The notes beneath the pieces are model-generated. The model was not told where the DNA came from. It was given only the letters and a program-made list of their open reading frames with translations, and ran no database searches. The position numbers and the translations under genes are program-made. A stretch of DNA of 45,832 bases from Ectocarpus siliculosus (Eukaryota > Sar > Phaeophyceae > Ectocarpales > Ectocarpaceae): positions 820,278 to 866,109 of the forward strand of contig FN648619.1 in the NCBI GenBank assembly GCA_000310025.1. The letters are read 5' to 3'. Shown here piece by piece: positions 31,001-42,900 of the stretch (position 1 is the stretch's first letter; the number at the start of each line of letters is the position of its first letter).

Positions 31001-34000
31001 GTAAGATCCCAGAGTGGGTGCCTGGTATGTGTTTCCGGCCTCCCAGGTGTTTGCCAATACATCACACGCAGCAACACATATCACACCGAAACAAGCAACA
31101 AGCGTCGAGCCAAGACTGGGTTCTGAGCACCTTACCGCAACGAAAACAACCAACATGCGCAGAGCCAAAGCCGGGTTTTTTAGCAATGGCGGGCCGCTAA
31201 GGCATTTCCACCCATAGCTCATCAATGTCCGGACGATCGGGAACAAAAATAGTTTTTGGTGGAAGGAAGGCGAAATTTCTCGACTCCCGCTCTCTTTTGA
31301 GCTATATTTGTATCTCTCTGGCTTCAGCAAGCTGCCCTGATAATGTGATCCGCATCAACAGAAACAATGCGCTCTCTCTGACCGGGCTTGGTACTGCCTC
31401 CTCAAATGCCTCGGGCGCCGAAACCTTCCTGCCCTTCGAGCTCCATCTAGTTGACCTCCCCAACTCTTCCGGTGCTGTAGTAGCCCCTTCGCTCTAAAAA
31501 AAAAGAAAAAGAAATATCGATGATCACGGACGACGGGACGCGAAACTGTCGGCTTAATACCACACAGCTGGAAAACATGTGGGGCCGGCCGCTGTCGAGT
31601 GTTGATAAAAAAACACCAGCAAAAATAACAGCATGACAAAGGCGTGATGCGAGGTAATTCTTGGTCAACGAGGATGTCTACACACACATGTGCACCCATT
31701 ATTAATATCGTCGATATCTAGACCCTTGCGCACGGCACAGAAGCACTGCCAACTCTTATTGTGGTGGCTTTCTCTCGGCGTGAAACCAGCGGGTTACCCG
31801 AAACTCGAACCATAGTACAAGAAAAGGAACCAAACAAAGGCTCCGCGAATTGTTGATGCCAGTACTACGGCACCGAGCGTACGAGAGTGCCCTGCTATAT
31901 ACTTCGGTAAGCAATTCCACGTGACTGAAAGGTATGCACCCTGAGACGAAAAACACGCGTATAGGCGAAACGCGAACCATCCCGCCCTGTGTGCTGCAAG
32001 CTCGCTCCACACAAGCTACAGTGAACAAGCTTTTGACTAGTACCTTTCGAGCAGCCTTCAGCGCCGGTCCCGGGATCGTTATCGACGGTTTCGGGTAACC
32101 GTCTGTCACCTTCCTCGTTTTGCTCGACGGCTGCTGCTGCTTGTGCTGGTGTTGCTGTTGCTCCCCAGCCGGTGGTGACAAGAGCTCTAGGGCTTTTTCT
32201 AGCGTGGATGCAGACTTGCGTTTGTTCTGACGAGGATGATCGAAACACGTAACGGCGCGGGCGCGGGGCGGAGGGGTGAGAAGGGGTACTTATCGCGCCT
32301 TGACTGCAACCGTTTGACCAGGACAACGCTGCCCGTTGTCGCCAAATACTACTTGACCCTTTTGAGTCTACAGGCGTACTGACAGATCATTGATTGATAA
32401 TCGCAAATGCTGGTGTGGTGGCATGCCATGGAGTTGCCGCCAAGTAACCCTCCACGCCAGGTGTTGGTAAGCCCATAGGTAGGTGCGCCTTTCTTGTTGG
32501 CATCGACCGCGCCAACCTGTGACCAGTGAAAAGACGTTAGTGCCAGCAGGTAAAATCAAGGTCCTTCAAACGGCCAATATTCGAAAAATCCACAATGGGC
32601 TAAATGCCAATGCCATAATGAATCTCTTTCCATATCCTTAAACAGAGATACATACCAACAGCTCCACATATGCATACATGCCCTCGCCCGAATCTAGGAA
32701 GCCACTGGAGCAACGAGCGGAGGGCAGCAAAAAGGGGCATTTCAAGCCCAACCAGACCCCGGTATGTTGTGTAGACTATTTTTTCTCCAAATTTGAGAAT
32801 CGCACGCTCCCAAGATCCAGCAGTCGTCGTGTCAGCTGCTATACTACTGCTGACACAGCAGCAGCAGAATTGGCGAGTCCAACATAGCGATACATACACT
32901 ATCATCATAGCCCCATCACCACCCTCGCCCGAACCTAGGGAACCAATGATGCAAAGGTAGGTGTGTGCTGGTGCCTGCGTGCTTGTGGAATTGTAGTGAG
33001 CCGGCAGAGCTCACATTGGGAAAGGGACCGAGAAGTACAGAAGAAAAAAACCAGCTATGGGCCTGCAAGCCCTCACTGATCGTTTTCATAATCATTTGAG
33101 TATATGAAAATATAGTAGTATAGACTGGTTGGCGTTAACCTGCCCTACCGGCCGCACCGCGACCACGCATCAACCCTTCTATGACCATGTCTTTGCCCAT
33201 CATCCTGTCGCGGGCTGCCCTCATGGCCTACATAGGTGGAGATAGCTGTTGCGTCTACAGAAAAACACTGTCTCATTTTGCTGCACTTGTGCCTCTCTCT
33301 CCCACACTCTCTCTCCTTTCTTTTATTTTTTCGGCAAAACAAACAGAGCTAGACCCAATGGGGTTAATAGAGGCACCAAATAATCGGGTACCCCTCTTCA
33401 GAGGAGGGGCGTGGAATGATTCGGCAACGCACACCTTATGGGAATGAATTGCATCTCGTTAACTCTATGTCGTCGTCGTTGAGGGGTGGGGGCAGCTGAA
33501 CCGCGTGAGGAGATAAAACACTCGGCGCGTTATGACCCCGTGAACAGGGACGGCTACTGTAAAAACCACCCCCTCCTTATACTGCTGGATGCACAGGTCA
33601 GGGTACACGATGAGCGCATCAGGGTGCAGAATGAGCACCTGTAGCCACTCCTTAAAACGCGATGAACCGTATCTACCTGTCGCGCACTTTGACCGTGGTC
33701 GGGCAGTGTCCTTTGCTGTTCAATGGTACGTGTGTCGGTCGAGACTGCCACGGGGAAACGGACTCAATAGGGGTCAACCAGTGCCAGAGCCGACCGGGTC
33801 AAGAGGTCGCACAACTTGCTCTCCGTACCTGTGAGGCACGTCCTCTTCCTCCCTCCGGCGTCCAGTCCGTTAGCTCGTGCCCACCGAGAATGCACGTCTA
33901 GGAAAAGCCAGGCAAGAAGCCGGCACAACATGGAGCAATAGGTCAGCCAGACGAGGAACGGTTGAGAGCAGGCGGGGGGGGGGGGCGTCGAGACGAAACG

Positions 34001-35516
34001 AAAGCAGTCAAGCCGGGAAACAGCAACACAAAATGGGGTCAGTGCACGATAGGCTGAACAAAAGATGTCGCCCCAAGAGGTGCACGCAGCTAGCCGGCGG
34101 GAATTGGTCGGGTTCGCTTTGGACGCAAAGAGCCTACCCGCGCGTACCGCCCCCATCTCCGTCCCATGTAGCGAGAGGGAAAACACCACAAGTACGTGTC
34201 ATAACTCCATCCCAACCATCCCAACCACGGCCCCAACTTTAAGACGTCTCGGCTCTGAGCCAGAGGGATGTGACACGCACCTTGAGGTGTATGCAGCTGG
34301 CGCAAGGCCTCTGGAAGATCATGTCGGGGGAGTACTCCACGCTCTCCTCGCCGGTGTTTCGATCCACCAGCTTGAAGATCGTCATCGTCTGCACCGCCGC
34401 GGTGCATGAAACAGAGCGCAGAGAGAACACGGGGTCAAGTACGGACCGAAAGAAAAAGGTTCCAGCGGGCGAGTCCCCCGCACGCTTCCATGCCGGCGAC
34501 GAATCTAGCCGTTCTTTGGGTACACACCCGCCCCTCCCGGTTATAACAGCCAAAAGCAACAACTCGAGGGTACGTTCGTGAAGAGGGCATTAGGCGGGGA
34601 GCCAGACCCACGTGGTGGAAGCTGGGTGGTCGTTCTTAACAGCAACCTTTAGAAATAGGATTTTTTCATTTGTGTCTCTGTAAGAAAAAAATAAATAAAA
34701 AAAATAAGCCCACCTGGTCGGGTTTGACGCACTGGCGGTGCCTCGCGGCCAGTTCATCTCTCTTCACCGCCGTCAGCCTTGCGTTGTGCTTCCGCATGAT
34801 GCACGCCTGAACGCCATTCTGTTCTCGCCGCGCGGAAAGACAGCGAGGTGGCCCGTTAGTTATTCTAAGCTCGCCAGGAAAGGTAACACAGTCGACAGGC
34901 CACGAACACTTCGTCGGAGCAGTCGGCAGCATATACTGGAAAAGTCCATTTCCCCCGTTCCGGTGGGTGCGATATAACGATATTCAAACTCCCCCCTCCC
35001 CCGCCAGTTAGCAACAACATGCCGACGCTGCACCTCCCTGCAGAGCGGGCGAGGCTTACAGCGAACTTCACCGGCAACGTCAAGCCGCACGATCATCCTT
35101 GACCGTCCCACCCCAAGCTCCGAATCGTTCGGTAAACAACAGCAGCAGCAGGTTTGGGTCTCGCGACCCCCGGCTGGCGAAATGCAGCGGGGGACGGTAA
35201 CAGCACGACGGGGCGGAAGCACGCCGCCCTCGCCGGACGGCTGCACCGCTGGCGGACCCGCCTTTCTAAGAGCCTAGGAGGTCTGGTGTCGGCGACGAAA
35301 GTACAAGGGTGTGCCACCACAGCAGCTTGGCAAATTTTCCCTACAAGAAGACGTGCCTCTCTCCGCCGCTCTCTCCCGGCGCCTTTACAAAAAGACCGGC
35401 AAGATTTTCGTCCCCGTGTTCCCTACTGTAGTTCCGGAGCCCTGGCGCAAACTCACCTTGTTGATTCTGCAGTTATTGCAAGGAGAAACCACCAGGCATG
35501 TTCCATCGACATCCAT
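28004..35516 (-). CDS. gene A: unrecognised protein with a conserved Cys/His N-terminal module, coiled coil and acidic tail
   Basis: Exons by descending coordinate: 35516-35457, 34818-34714, 34388-34281, 33897-33829, 33227-33140 (or 33149), possibly one at 32.52-32.44 kb, 32226-32044, 31493-31383, 30731-30483, 30060-29989, (29.56-29.34 kb, frame unclear), 28939 to 28084 or 28004. The start ATG gives MDVDGTCLVVSPCNNCRINK. The next exons carry CIMRKHNARL and HRQCVKPDQ, then TIFKLVDRNTGEESVEY and FQRPCASC, then CILGGHELTDWTPEGG. These four exons match gene B one for one. Later exons are low complexity: Gln/His/Lys-rich, Gly/Ser-rich, helical (QLDALAAQEDLLLQQFRADM, ASREKEIRVAQAALEKIKA), then a Glu/Ala/Gly/Ser-rich end. 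The Cys/His pattern suggests zinc binding; function unknown. The head and tail exons are united by strand and phase only. Confidence 0.6.
28084..28939 (-). CDS. gene A acidic low-complexity exon
   Basis: After the acceptor CACCGCAG the exon begins EMMREEAEHRQKKDDMWSAV, then runs about 280 residues rich in Ala, Gly, Ser, Glu and Asp. It includes DDNEEEEE..., a run of 14 Glu broken only by Val (about 28164-28220). The frame stays open to TGA at 28004, which could be the true end. A strong donor (AACG|GTAAGG) at 28084/28083 would instead continue to an unidentified exon. Long acidic tracts are common in nuclear and histone-binding proteins, but this gives no specific function. Confidence 0.6.
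29344..29565 (-). CDS. gene A exon with two competing open frames
   Basis: The segment lies between TATTTCAAG and GTGTCAG|GTGAGA. In the frame that fits the phase-0 neighbours it reads ...TTKSNTAEQRKRMVAERDRL and ends HLRCQ, leading naturally into EMMREEAEH. A second frame is more codon-biased and protein-like (HPNDASILLAHNPLHGLYKY, then ALFDDEADDEVEH) but does not fit the neighbouring phases. Either the exon borders differ from those I chose or this belongs to an alternative transcript. Confidence 0.4.
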
Positions 35517-35761
35517 GTTTCAACGTGACGGTGCGCGACAGCAGCCTCGTCGCGCGTGCGGCCGGCTTCACGCTACAGCGGCCAGGCGGGGGCGGGGGGG
35601 CTCCGGAAATGTACCGGTCAACACATGGTACCCATCGAAAGGGTGGAAAAACATTTTGCGGAGCGGTAAGCCGGGCGGCAGGCCTAGGCTGCAAGCGTAG
35701 CAGCAGCGAGCGCTGCAGCAGGGGGTAGCAGAGTACTGGATGGTGCTCTGGCCGCCGACTC
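35517..35761. promoter_or_regulatory. 245-bp head-to-head spacer, probable bidirectional promoter
   Basis: The gene A start codon (35516, minus) and the hydroxylase start codon (35762, plus) face away from each other across 245 bp. Both 5' UTRs and core promoters must fit here or overlap the opposite gene, unless upstream non-coding exons exist. I see no clear TATA box. The interval has GCAGCAG/GCTGCAG-rich sequence at about 35695-35730. Confidence 0.45.
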
Positions 35762-38405
35762 ATGCGAAGGGTAGCAGGAGCTGTTCTTGCTACGACGATA
35801 TGTTCGAGGGCAGCCGTAATCCCAGCGTTTGTAGCAGTGCCACCACCGGCAACAACAACATCGTCGTCGTGGCACACCGCAGAGAGATCATGCTCACTCG
35901 TGCCAGTGCAGTCCGTACGACAAGAGCAAGACGCGGGAGTGAAGGAGGAAGAGGAGGAAGAAGGAACGTATGGAGGGGATGACCAGCGGAGATTTTGGGA
36001 TACCGTGGTCAAGGTATGAACACGGCCTGGTTGGACTTTCGGCCGTATCTATATGCACACGACGGCGGCAGGATCTCCGATGTCTCCGCAGGTTGCAGTT
36101 TGACGGCCGATTTGCCTGCGACATTTTGCCGTGTGTGCGGTAGAATGTGTTCAGGTTCGACCACACGGCAGGCAATATCGGCACCCGTTGGACGAAGGGC
36201 CCTTCTCTCAATAGTTCAGCATATCTGGTTGAATATGCCACCAACGAGATCGGACGACTCGCTGCAATATTCCTTGTGACGGTTAGTCTACTACAGCAGT
36301 AAGTGGACTCCACAGTAAATCTGCATTGCATGTAAAGCAGTGCTGTAAAGACAGTACTCGACTGCTGGTACAGGGTGCGTCCGTGACTCTGTGTTGGTAC
36401 ACTTCAGACGCATACAATGTGTAGGCACACCTCACCACCGCCGCCCCTCCTCGTGTGGCGCCATACCCCACCCGCCAGGTTCTCAGGAGCGAGCTAGGCG
36501 CAGGAGAGAACCAGCCGGAAGACCTTTCGCGTGTCTGGGGCTTCGTCGCGCACAACCGAGAGGGAAAGGCCCCTCCCGCGGAGCCGTCGCCCTCGTACAG
36601 AGCTACCGGCTTGTACTTCCCGGGGCTGGAGGCCAAGCCCTGGTGGGATGATAGGTAAGAATGGTATCATTTCGTGCAGAACCGTTGTAGGAGGCATTGT
36701 ATCGATGTGACCAACATCGTGACCGAACGACTTCTAGTGTGGTCGCCTTCGCAGCGTTTTCTCGATTAAGTAAACATGTTGGATATAACATGCAATCGGG
36801 TAAGTTGGGTTATTGGGTTAGGGATAGGGTCTGCGTACCCCGTCCCTGTTTCTCTTTCCTGATAAAAACATTAATATCGCGAAGGCGGTCCTTATGATAT
36901 GTGTGTGCGGCGAAAAATACCGTTCGAGCGATTTTGGACCCATGAACTCATATTTTGTAGCATCACAACGGCACGTTGTTTTGCGTCATCGCTTTCTGTC
37001 AGGTCAGAATGTTCTTGGCTGCAAGACTTGGAGGACGCCGCCCCTGACATCAAGCGGGAGATGGAGGCTCTTCAGAGATCGGGGGGCGCGCGGAGCTATA
37101 AGGGCGGCACGGGGGAGATGAGCACGGTGTACGATGCTACACGTGGATGGGGTACGATGAGAATACGCTACATGGGCAGGTGCGCGGAGGGCTGTTCGCT
37201 GATCGAGAAAAGGAATTATATTGTCAGTGTTTTTGGTGTCCTGGGGCAGCACTACAATCTTCGGTCGCCGCAGCATGCACTCGTCACCGCTCTTTGAAGT
37301 GGACTTGAATACAGTCGGCGGTCCTCAATAACGGTACCCTCAATAGCGGAATGCCCTGTCTAGCCGCACCGAAATCGCTTGGCACAAATGCATTTCTCAG
37401 TACAATTCCTATAAAGAATAGCGGCACTGCCCTCTGTAGCGGCACCAACAACACCTGTTGTCACTACCTACCGCTATTGAGGGCCGCCGACTGTAACCAG
37501 ATTCGGATAACCTCGAGGCACTCCTGTGCCACGCCTTTACCGCTGTTCTGCGGGTAGCTTCAGCCGTTGGTGGTGGCTCCACCAGACCGTGGGCATGCTT
37601 ACTTACATGCTCCGGTTGGTCGATCTCCAGAGGACTGTGTGTAACGTAAGGTTTGGTTGTTCACGCATGCTCCCTCTAGGCCTTGTCTGACTTCACGCGC
37701 GAACGCCAAAAAATCAGGTTCGGTCAGCCCGGCGTCAACTACTCCCTCCTGCCGCGCACCCTGGCCGCCCTGCGCCGGCTCCCGCTGGCCCCGGAGACCG
37801 CCGCCTTCCAGCGACAGCTCGCCGGCACGGGCCTGCCTCTGCATGTCGACCCGAGCAACTTCGTGCTCGGCTGCCATGTCGGGGTGGTCGTGCCCCCCGC
37901 CGCCGCCGCCGCGGGGGCGGCGGGCGTACAAGGGTCCGCCGACGGCTCGGCGGATGCGGCAGCAGCTGCCGGCGACCGGCGAGGCGGCGCGAACCGGAAG
38001 AAGAGGGTTGGCGGGGGGGTTGGGTTTGGGGGAGGTGGTGGCGTGAGGAGAGAGAAGAAGGCGGCCGGAGGGGAATCCGGGGGCGCGGGGTCTACCGCCG
38101 AGGGCGGTGCAGCCGAACGAAGAAGCGGGACTGGTCGTGACGGCGGGACGGAGAGAAGAGAGCGAAGCGGAGAGCGAGCGTGGATAGAGGTTTCCGGCGA
38201 GAAACGGCACTGGGAACCGGGCCGAGCGTTCGTCTTCGACCCCTCCTTTTTACACCGCACGTACAACCCTACGGACGGGGAGCGGGTTATTTTGAACATT
38301 GATGTGTGGCATCCAGGGCTGAAGGAAGTCGAGAAGACTGCTATCCGGAGGGTTTGCGAGCTGGTTGAGCAATGGAACTCACGGTCAGGCCTGTTCGAGG
38401 ACTAA
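35762..38405 (+). CDS. aspartyl/asparaginyl beta-hydroxylase-family 2-oxoglutarate/Fe(II) oxygenase
   Basis: Four exons with matching phases: 35762-36013 (donor AAG|GTATGA), 36479-36654 (donor GTAAGA), 37003-37126 (donor GTGTAC) and 37680-38405, TAA end; about 425 residues. Exon 1 starts MRRVAGAVLATTICSRAAVI, a signal-peptide or anchor-like segment, then a Glu tract. Exon 2 has ATGLYFPGLEAKPWWDD and exon 3 WLQDLEDAAPDIKREMEAL, both typical of the AspH fold. Exon 4 has GLPLHVDPSNFVLGCHVGVV (first iron His) and FVFDPSFLHRTYN (second His), then ERVILNIDVWHPGL with the Arg expected to hold 2-oxoglutarate. These enzymes hydroxylate Asp/Asn, in animals on EGF-like domains in the ER. A Gly/Ala/Arg/Glu-rich insertion of about 110 residues separates the two His motifs. 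Confidence 0.85.
37310..37494. mobile_element. 185-bp MITE-like element with 24-bp inverted ends and TA flanks
   Basis: It lies in the third intron of the hydroxylase gene. Left end ACAGTCGGCGGTCCTCAATA (from 37311, running on to ACGG) and right end (to 37493) are complementary over 24 bp with two mismatches, bounded as TACAGT...ACTGTA. A TA target duplication with CAGT ends is the pattern of Tc1/mariner-pogo elements. Inside are further copies of a 'tagcgg' phrase (about 37344, 37421 and 37437), as in pogo-like ends. There is no coding capacity, so it would depend on an outside transposase. Confidence 0.7.
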
Positions 38406-38982
38406 CCAAGAGGGCACTCCGCTACCGTAGTACCCCTTGAGAACGGTGACGCTATGAAAACCCCACCATTGCCTCTTTGTCGTGGTTGATTACCGCATTC
38501 TCTAGTGTTGAGAGTCGTTTCAGACACCTTGACTACACAAGTTTCGATCAGAATTTGGGGGTTAACGGGCCGCCGAATATCATCCATAGGCTTGATTCCG
38601 TTGATGACTCAATTAAACGCCTTTTGGGACGATTCGAGTGCAACCTGCCAACATCTGGGAAGAAAGTGGAGAGGAAATGATTGCAGTCCGGAAGGGTTCA
38701 GAGCTGAGATACGGTAACGACATGCAAGATGGAGCCTCCAGCTGCGCAAATATATGTGGAGTCAGACTACAGGGCCGCCCTTGACCTTGCCTTGGTTTGG
38801 TATGGTTTGATCATGTCAAGGCTGATAATAGCTATGCGGCATTGCAGTAGGCAAGGTGGTATGGAGCTTGGTATGCATGTCGGACACTTATAGGCGAAAC
38901 CTGGTGAGGGTGCTGCGTGGCAACGCCATGCGTTCGATCCGTTGTCGCCTCAGCATTCTACATAGGTCTACAGAGTTTCAAG

Positions 38983-39033
<51 letters not shown>

Positions 39034-39972
39034 GAGTTTCAATCGCCCGACCATCGAAATACTGTGCCCTGCGCAAGTGCAGTTGTACAGGATGCACTCC
39101 TGTGCTGTGTAGTACGACAGGAACTGACTCCGTCCATCATCCATGCAGATGATAACACCGCGTATTGTATTGATATTTTCAAATGCGAGGTACACAAATG
39201 CATACATTCAGCATAGAGCATCGGCAGATATGGGAATAAAATGTCGATGTTCCGCCCCTGTACAGCAGTACAAGCCTCGGGTTCTTTTCCTCGGCGGGTA
39301 TCAACAGCTATACAGTAGCTAGATAGAGTAGCGAGAACGGTTAAAAATGTACTGCTGTATGTATGTACTGCAGGGTTCGGCATTTGGGTCGGGTTCAAAT
39401 CAATCTGGGGGCGCGTAGCTGTTTCGTACTGTCGGTTTTCAACCGTCGTCATGTTGTACCATACTTTCCCCCGTAATCTCGTACCCACACGCGGACAGAC
39501 TCTCCTCTTTCCGTTTTGGCCCCGCGGATCGAAGCTCAGTGCCTGCATACAGCAGTGGTGGTAGTCTACCGTCTGGTACGCAACCACCGCCGCCGATGAT
39601 TGCACATACCTACATGCATGTTGCTTTCGGATGTTCGAGAAAAATACGCCGGGAGCAAAGACAGCACTACTGTATCGAGGAGCAGTGGATATACGTCAGA
39701 CCACGGCGAAATAATGCTGGACAGCTACCCCACACAGATAGAGATGCATTGAACGAAGCAACGGCGTGTGGCAATGATGCATCGGGTACATTCGCCGACG
39801 CGAGAAAAACGCGCAGCAGGCGACGAGGGTCGAGGGGGGGACATTAAAAAAAAAAAAGCGCTAATTTTTTAAACAGCTGAGAGCTAACAGCCGCAGTACC
39901 TTTCGACGAACACAACCTTCCTTCTTGTCTGACCCCGTGGTGGTTTTGGGTGCCACCGCCGTGAGGAGAACG
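38406..39972. other. spacer between the hydroxylase gene and gene B
   Basis: No exon was recognised. It holds a (CAA)n tract (38983-39033), a 12-bp inverted pair TACAGCAGTACA (39261-39272) / TGTACTGCTGTA (39348-39359) and an A-run at 39844-39856. The hydroxylase 3' UTR and the gene B promoter should fall here. Confidence 0.5.
38983..39033. repeat. (CAA)n microsatellite flanked by an 11-bp direct repeat
   Basis: About 17 CAA units. CAGAGTTTCAA occurs just before (38971-38981) and just after (39032-39042) the tract, so the microsatellite separates two copies of the same short word. It explains the poly-Asn, poly-Thr and poly-Cys open frames here, which are not genes. Confidence 0.9.
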
Positions 39973-42900
39973 ATGGACCAGGATGGCTTGTTCCTCATGC
40001 TCAAGATGTGCAACGGCTGCAGCCACAACAAGGTGTGTGAGAGAGGCTCACACGGTTAACCCTTGTAAGCCCACCATGTTTGTCTTGTCGTGTCTTTCGA
40101 CATCCTGTCTCACCGTGTCTCCCCTGCTGGCACGCACCCACGGCGCTTGTTTTCGTTGCTGTGGTGGCATAGGCCGTACCCACCAGCAGGGTAAGCTCAG
40201 CCTGTAGTTCTGTGCAGAGGTCGACTTCGAATGGTGTCGATGGTCAACGCGGTTACGATGGGGTCGCGTTTACCTGTCGAACACACGTTTCGAGGAATGA
40301 GCCTGCGGTGCCGAGCGCGAGAATCGGGCAAACCAGACGGGCAGGCAGCTCGGGGAGACTGATCGATCCCTTTCTCATGTCTCGGCACTCCTCTCTACCG
40401 ACACACACTAGTAGCCTAATGTCCTCGCACTACTGAGGCAGAGGACAACGACAATTAGGATGCTCTCTCGGTGCGAATGGCGTGAACGACGACACTGCTG
40501 CTGCTGCTCGTTCTATAGTAGTTTATGCATATCACACTTTTCAAAGCGGACAAGCTGCCCGATTGTGCCGTGCTGCCTCGTCGATTGTACCCCGCCTCTG
40601 CCTCGCTTCGCTCGACAACACACAGCAGTAGTAGGGACCACACAAACGTAGAAGAGGAGGGAGAGCTGAGCTTCATTTGTTGCTCGCTCCTTCCTGTACC
40701 GAGATGTCGATGGGGAGGGTTGTCATGTTGAGACTCGAACTGCTGCCGCCGAGTCCCTCGATCGACCAATAAAACACCCTCTGTTGCCTCTAAATAAACA
40801 TAACGCCGGCCATGGCAGCCGTCGAGGTTCAACGCCAACACTGTATCATCTCACCCCTTCCCAACCAATCCTGTACGCGAGCCTGCCCTAGAGGTCTGGC
40901 CGGTGGATATGGTCGGCCTAATGCTGTTGTTGTGTGTGGACGCGATGCGCTGAGCCGGGCAGCGGCAGCGGTCAAATTCATCGTCAACCCTCCCATCCCC
41001 CACGCACGCGCTCGTCGGACAATCGTCCAAAAACAAACTCGAGCGCGTTCATCAAGAGTACATACGGTATGTACTTGGAGTACAGTATTGTGTGGCCGGA
41101 TTCGCGCGCTTGCTCATGAAGCCCGGCGTTAGGAGTGCAAACCTTTATCGCATGGTGTTGGCCTATCATCACGTCACAAGATGGCGTACTTTTGAATTGA
41201 CGCTATAAGCGAGCTGCTTCCAAAAACATCAGGTTGTAGACTAGGCCTGTAGACTACAATGAGTAGCACACCCACCCGGCTCCGGTAAGGCTATGTATTC
41301 AAACACAGCAGTCAAGCAGCACCCTGCTTCCTATTCATGGAAGAAAGAGACCACCAGCTAGGAAGAAAGTTTTTTTTTTTTTTCGAAGTACAATTTACGG
41401 CGGGGTTAAGGACACCGCCCCGGCGTTGTGTCGCGTGGACCCACCTACATAGTCTTGCCAGGGGAGGGGTCCACAAACACCCTTTTTTCCATGTGGCATG
41501 TACCATGCAGCAGTATATACCAGTGCTTTTGCTTTTGTTCAAGTCGCCAGGGTCTTGTTATTCCCATCTAAGCCTCGCTCTTTTCAAAGGCAGGAGGGGA
41601 GGGGAGGGGTGACTCAGGGAAAGGAACCCTTGTGTGTGACCACGGGCCGGAGCTCCTACCTACCCGGCAGACTCGCTGTGAGCGCTGATTTGAAGTGATG
41701 AGAGCGAAGCACAAGAACGATCGTCAATCGTCCAGGATTGGAGATCTAAACATTCCGCGACGGTACATACCTGCCTATCAAGAGGGTGGCCCTTGGCTTA
41801 GACGGGAGGCCCTTCGAAACCGTACTCTTTCATCACGAGACCCGTTGTTTGAAAAGAGGTTTGAAACAACCAAGACCGCACGAGCGACAGCGAGGTTACC
41901 TCTCATTTTGCGTGTAACGCATGTTACGGGTTATAGGATTGAACCTGTACGAGCCATCAACGCGAAACGCACGGCGTCGCTCCACTTTCTGGGCAATGAG
42001 GGACGACTGCTGTCGGCTCCCTTCGACGGCAGTCTTTGCTTGGCGTTTGCACAACACATGACGGGAAGGGCGGTTGTTTATTAACCGACCGGATCGATGG
42101 GCTCTCAGGGTTAACTGTAAGAGTGTTGTCACCACCCGAAATGAAGGCGATTGTGCGTGTGCTGGTTGCCTGAACTCGTTTCGATGGGCTTATTACCCAT
42201 CTGCTCTCCTTGCTGTTTAGAAAAAGACACATGGAATCGCAGAAAAGACTTGTACCCGTTCGTGATGTAACCACAGCATTTTCTTCGATTTCCACAGATG
42301 ATTGTTATTTTTTCGACCGCTCCTGTTCGTTTTTCTTTCTTTCTTCTTTTTGCTCTCGACTGCGTATTCATCTTTATTTATTTCTGTTTTCGACCACGGC
42401 GGCGGCGGCGCCCTCGCAGGGGAGCTGGAAGAAGTGCATGTCAAGGAGGCACAACCCCAGGATGTCCACGGTCCGTGAGGACGAGCTGACGTACAGCCAC
42501 CGACAGTGCGTCAAGCCGGACCAGGTTAGCAACTCGTCGTTTCATTTCCACGTTCCATGTTCCATGTTCTCCTTAGCAGCTTGGTTTTGAAGCAGTTTGT
42601 TTTAGCTTTGGGCTGGCTGTTTTGTCTTCATATTGTAGCCGTGTTCTCTTTCAGCTTTGTCTTGAAGCAGGTCTGCGTTTAGAGAGTGAGCTCGTCGGGG
42701 CTGGTTTTCTGTCTTAATGTGCCGGGTTCTATTAACAGCCCTGTCTTGAAGCAGTTGCGCGCTTACAGAGAGCTACTAGTCTGGGCTGGATAATTTTTTG
42801 GTCTTGCCGTCCGCTTTTAGAGAGCTAGCTCGTTGGGGCTGCGGCTCTTTGTTGTGTTGTCGTGGCTCGGCTTTTTCCGGCTCGGTTATCTTTCACATTT

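Noticed and set aside
32678-32960. Two similar words (ccctcgcccgaa.ctagg) 239 bp apart near a gene A intron
   Set aside because: Similarity is short and imperfect. I could not define an element and do not claim one.
34239-34562. Gene A exon 3 extended as a 107-codon single frame
   Set aside because: Comparison with gene B and the splice sites shows that only 34281-34388 is coding.
35473-36012. 179-codon minus-strand frame over the gene A / hydroxylase start region
   Set aside because: It lies opposite hydroxylase exon 1 and out of frame with gene A exon 1. The two real exons have homology or strong splice sites.
37599-38299. Pro/Arg-rich minus-strand frames of 186-203 codons
   Set aside because: They are shadows of the GC-rich last hydroxylase exon.
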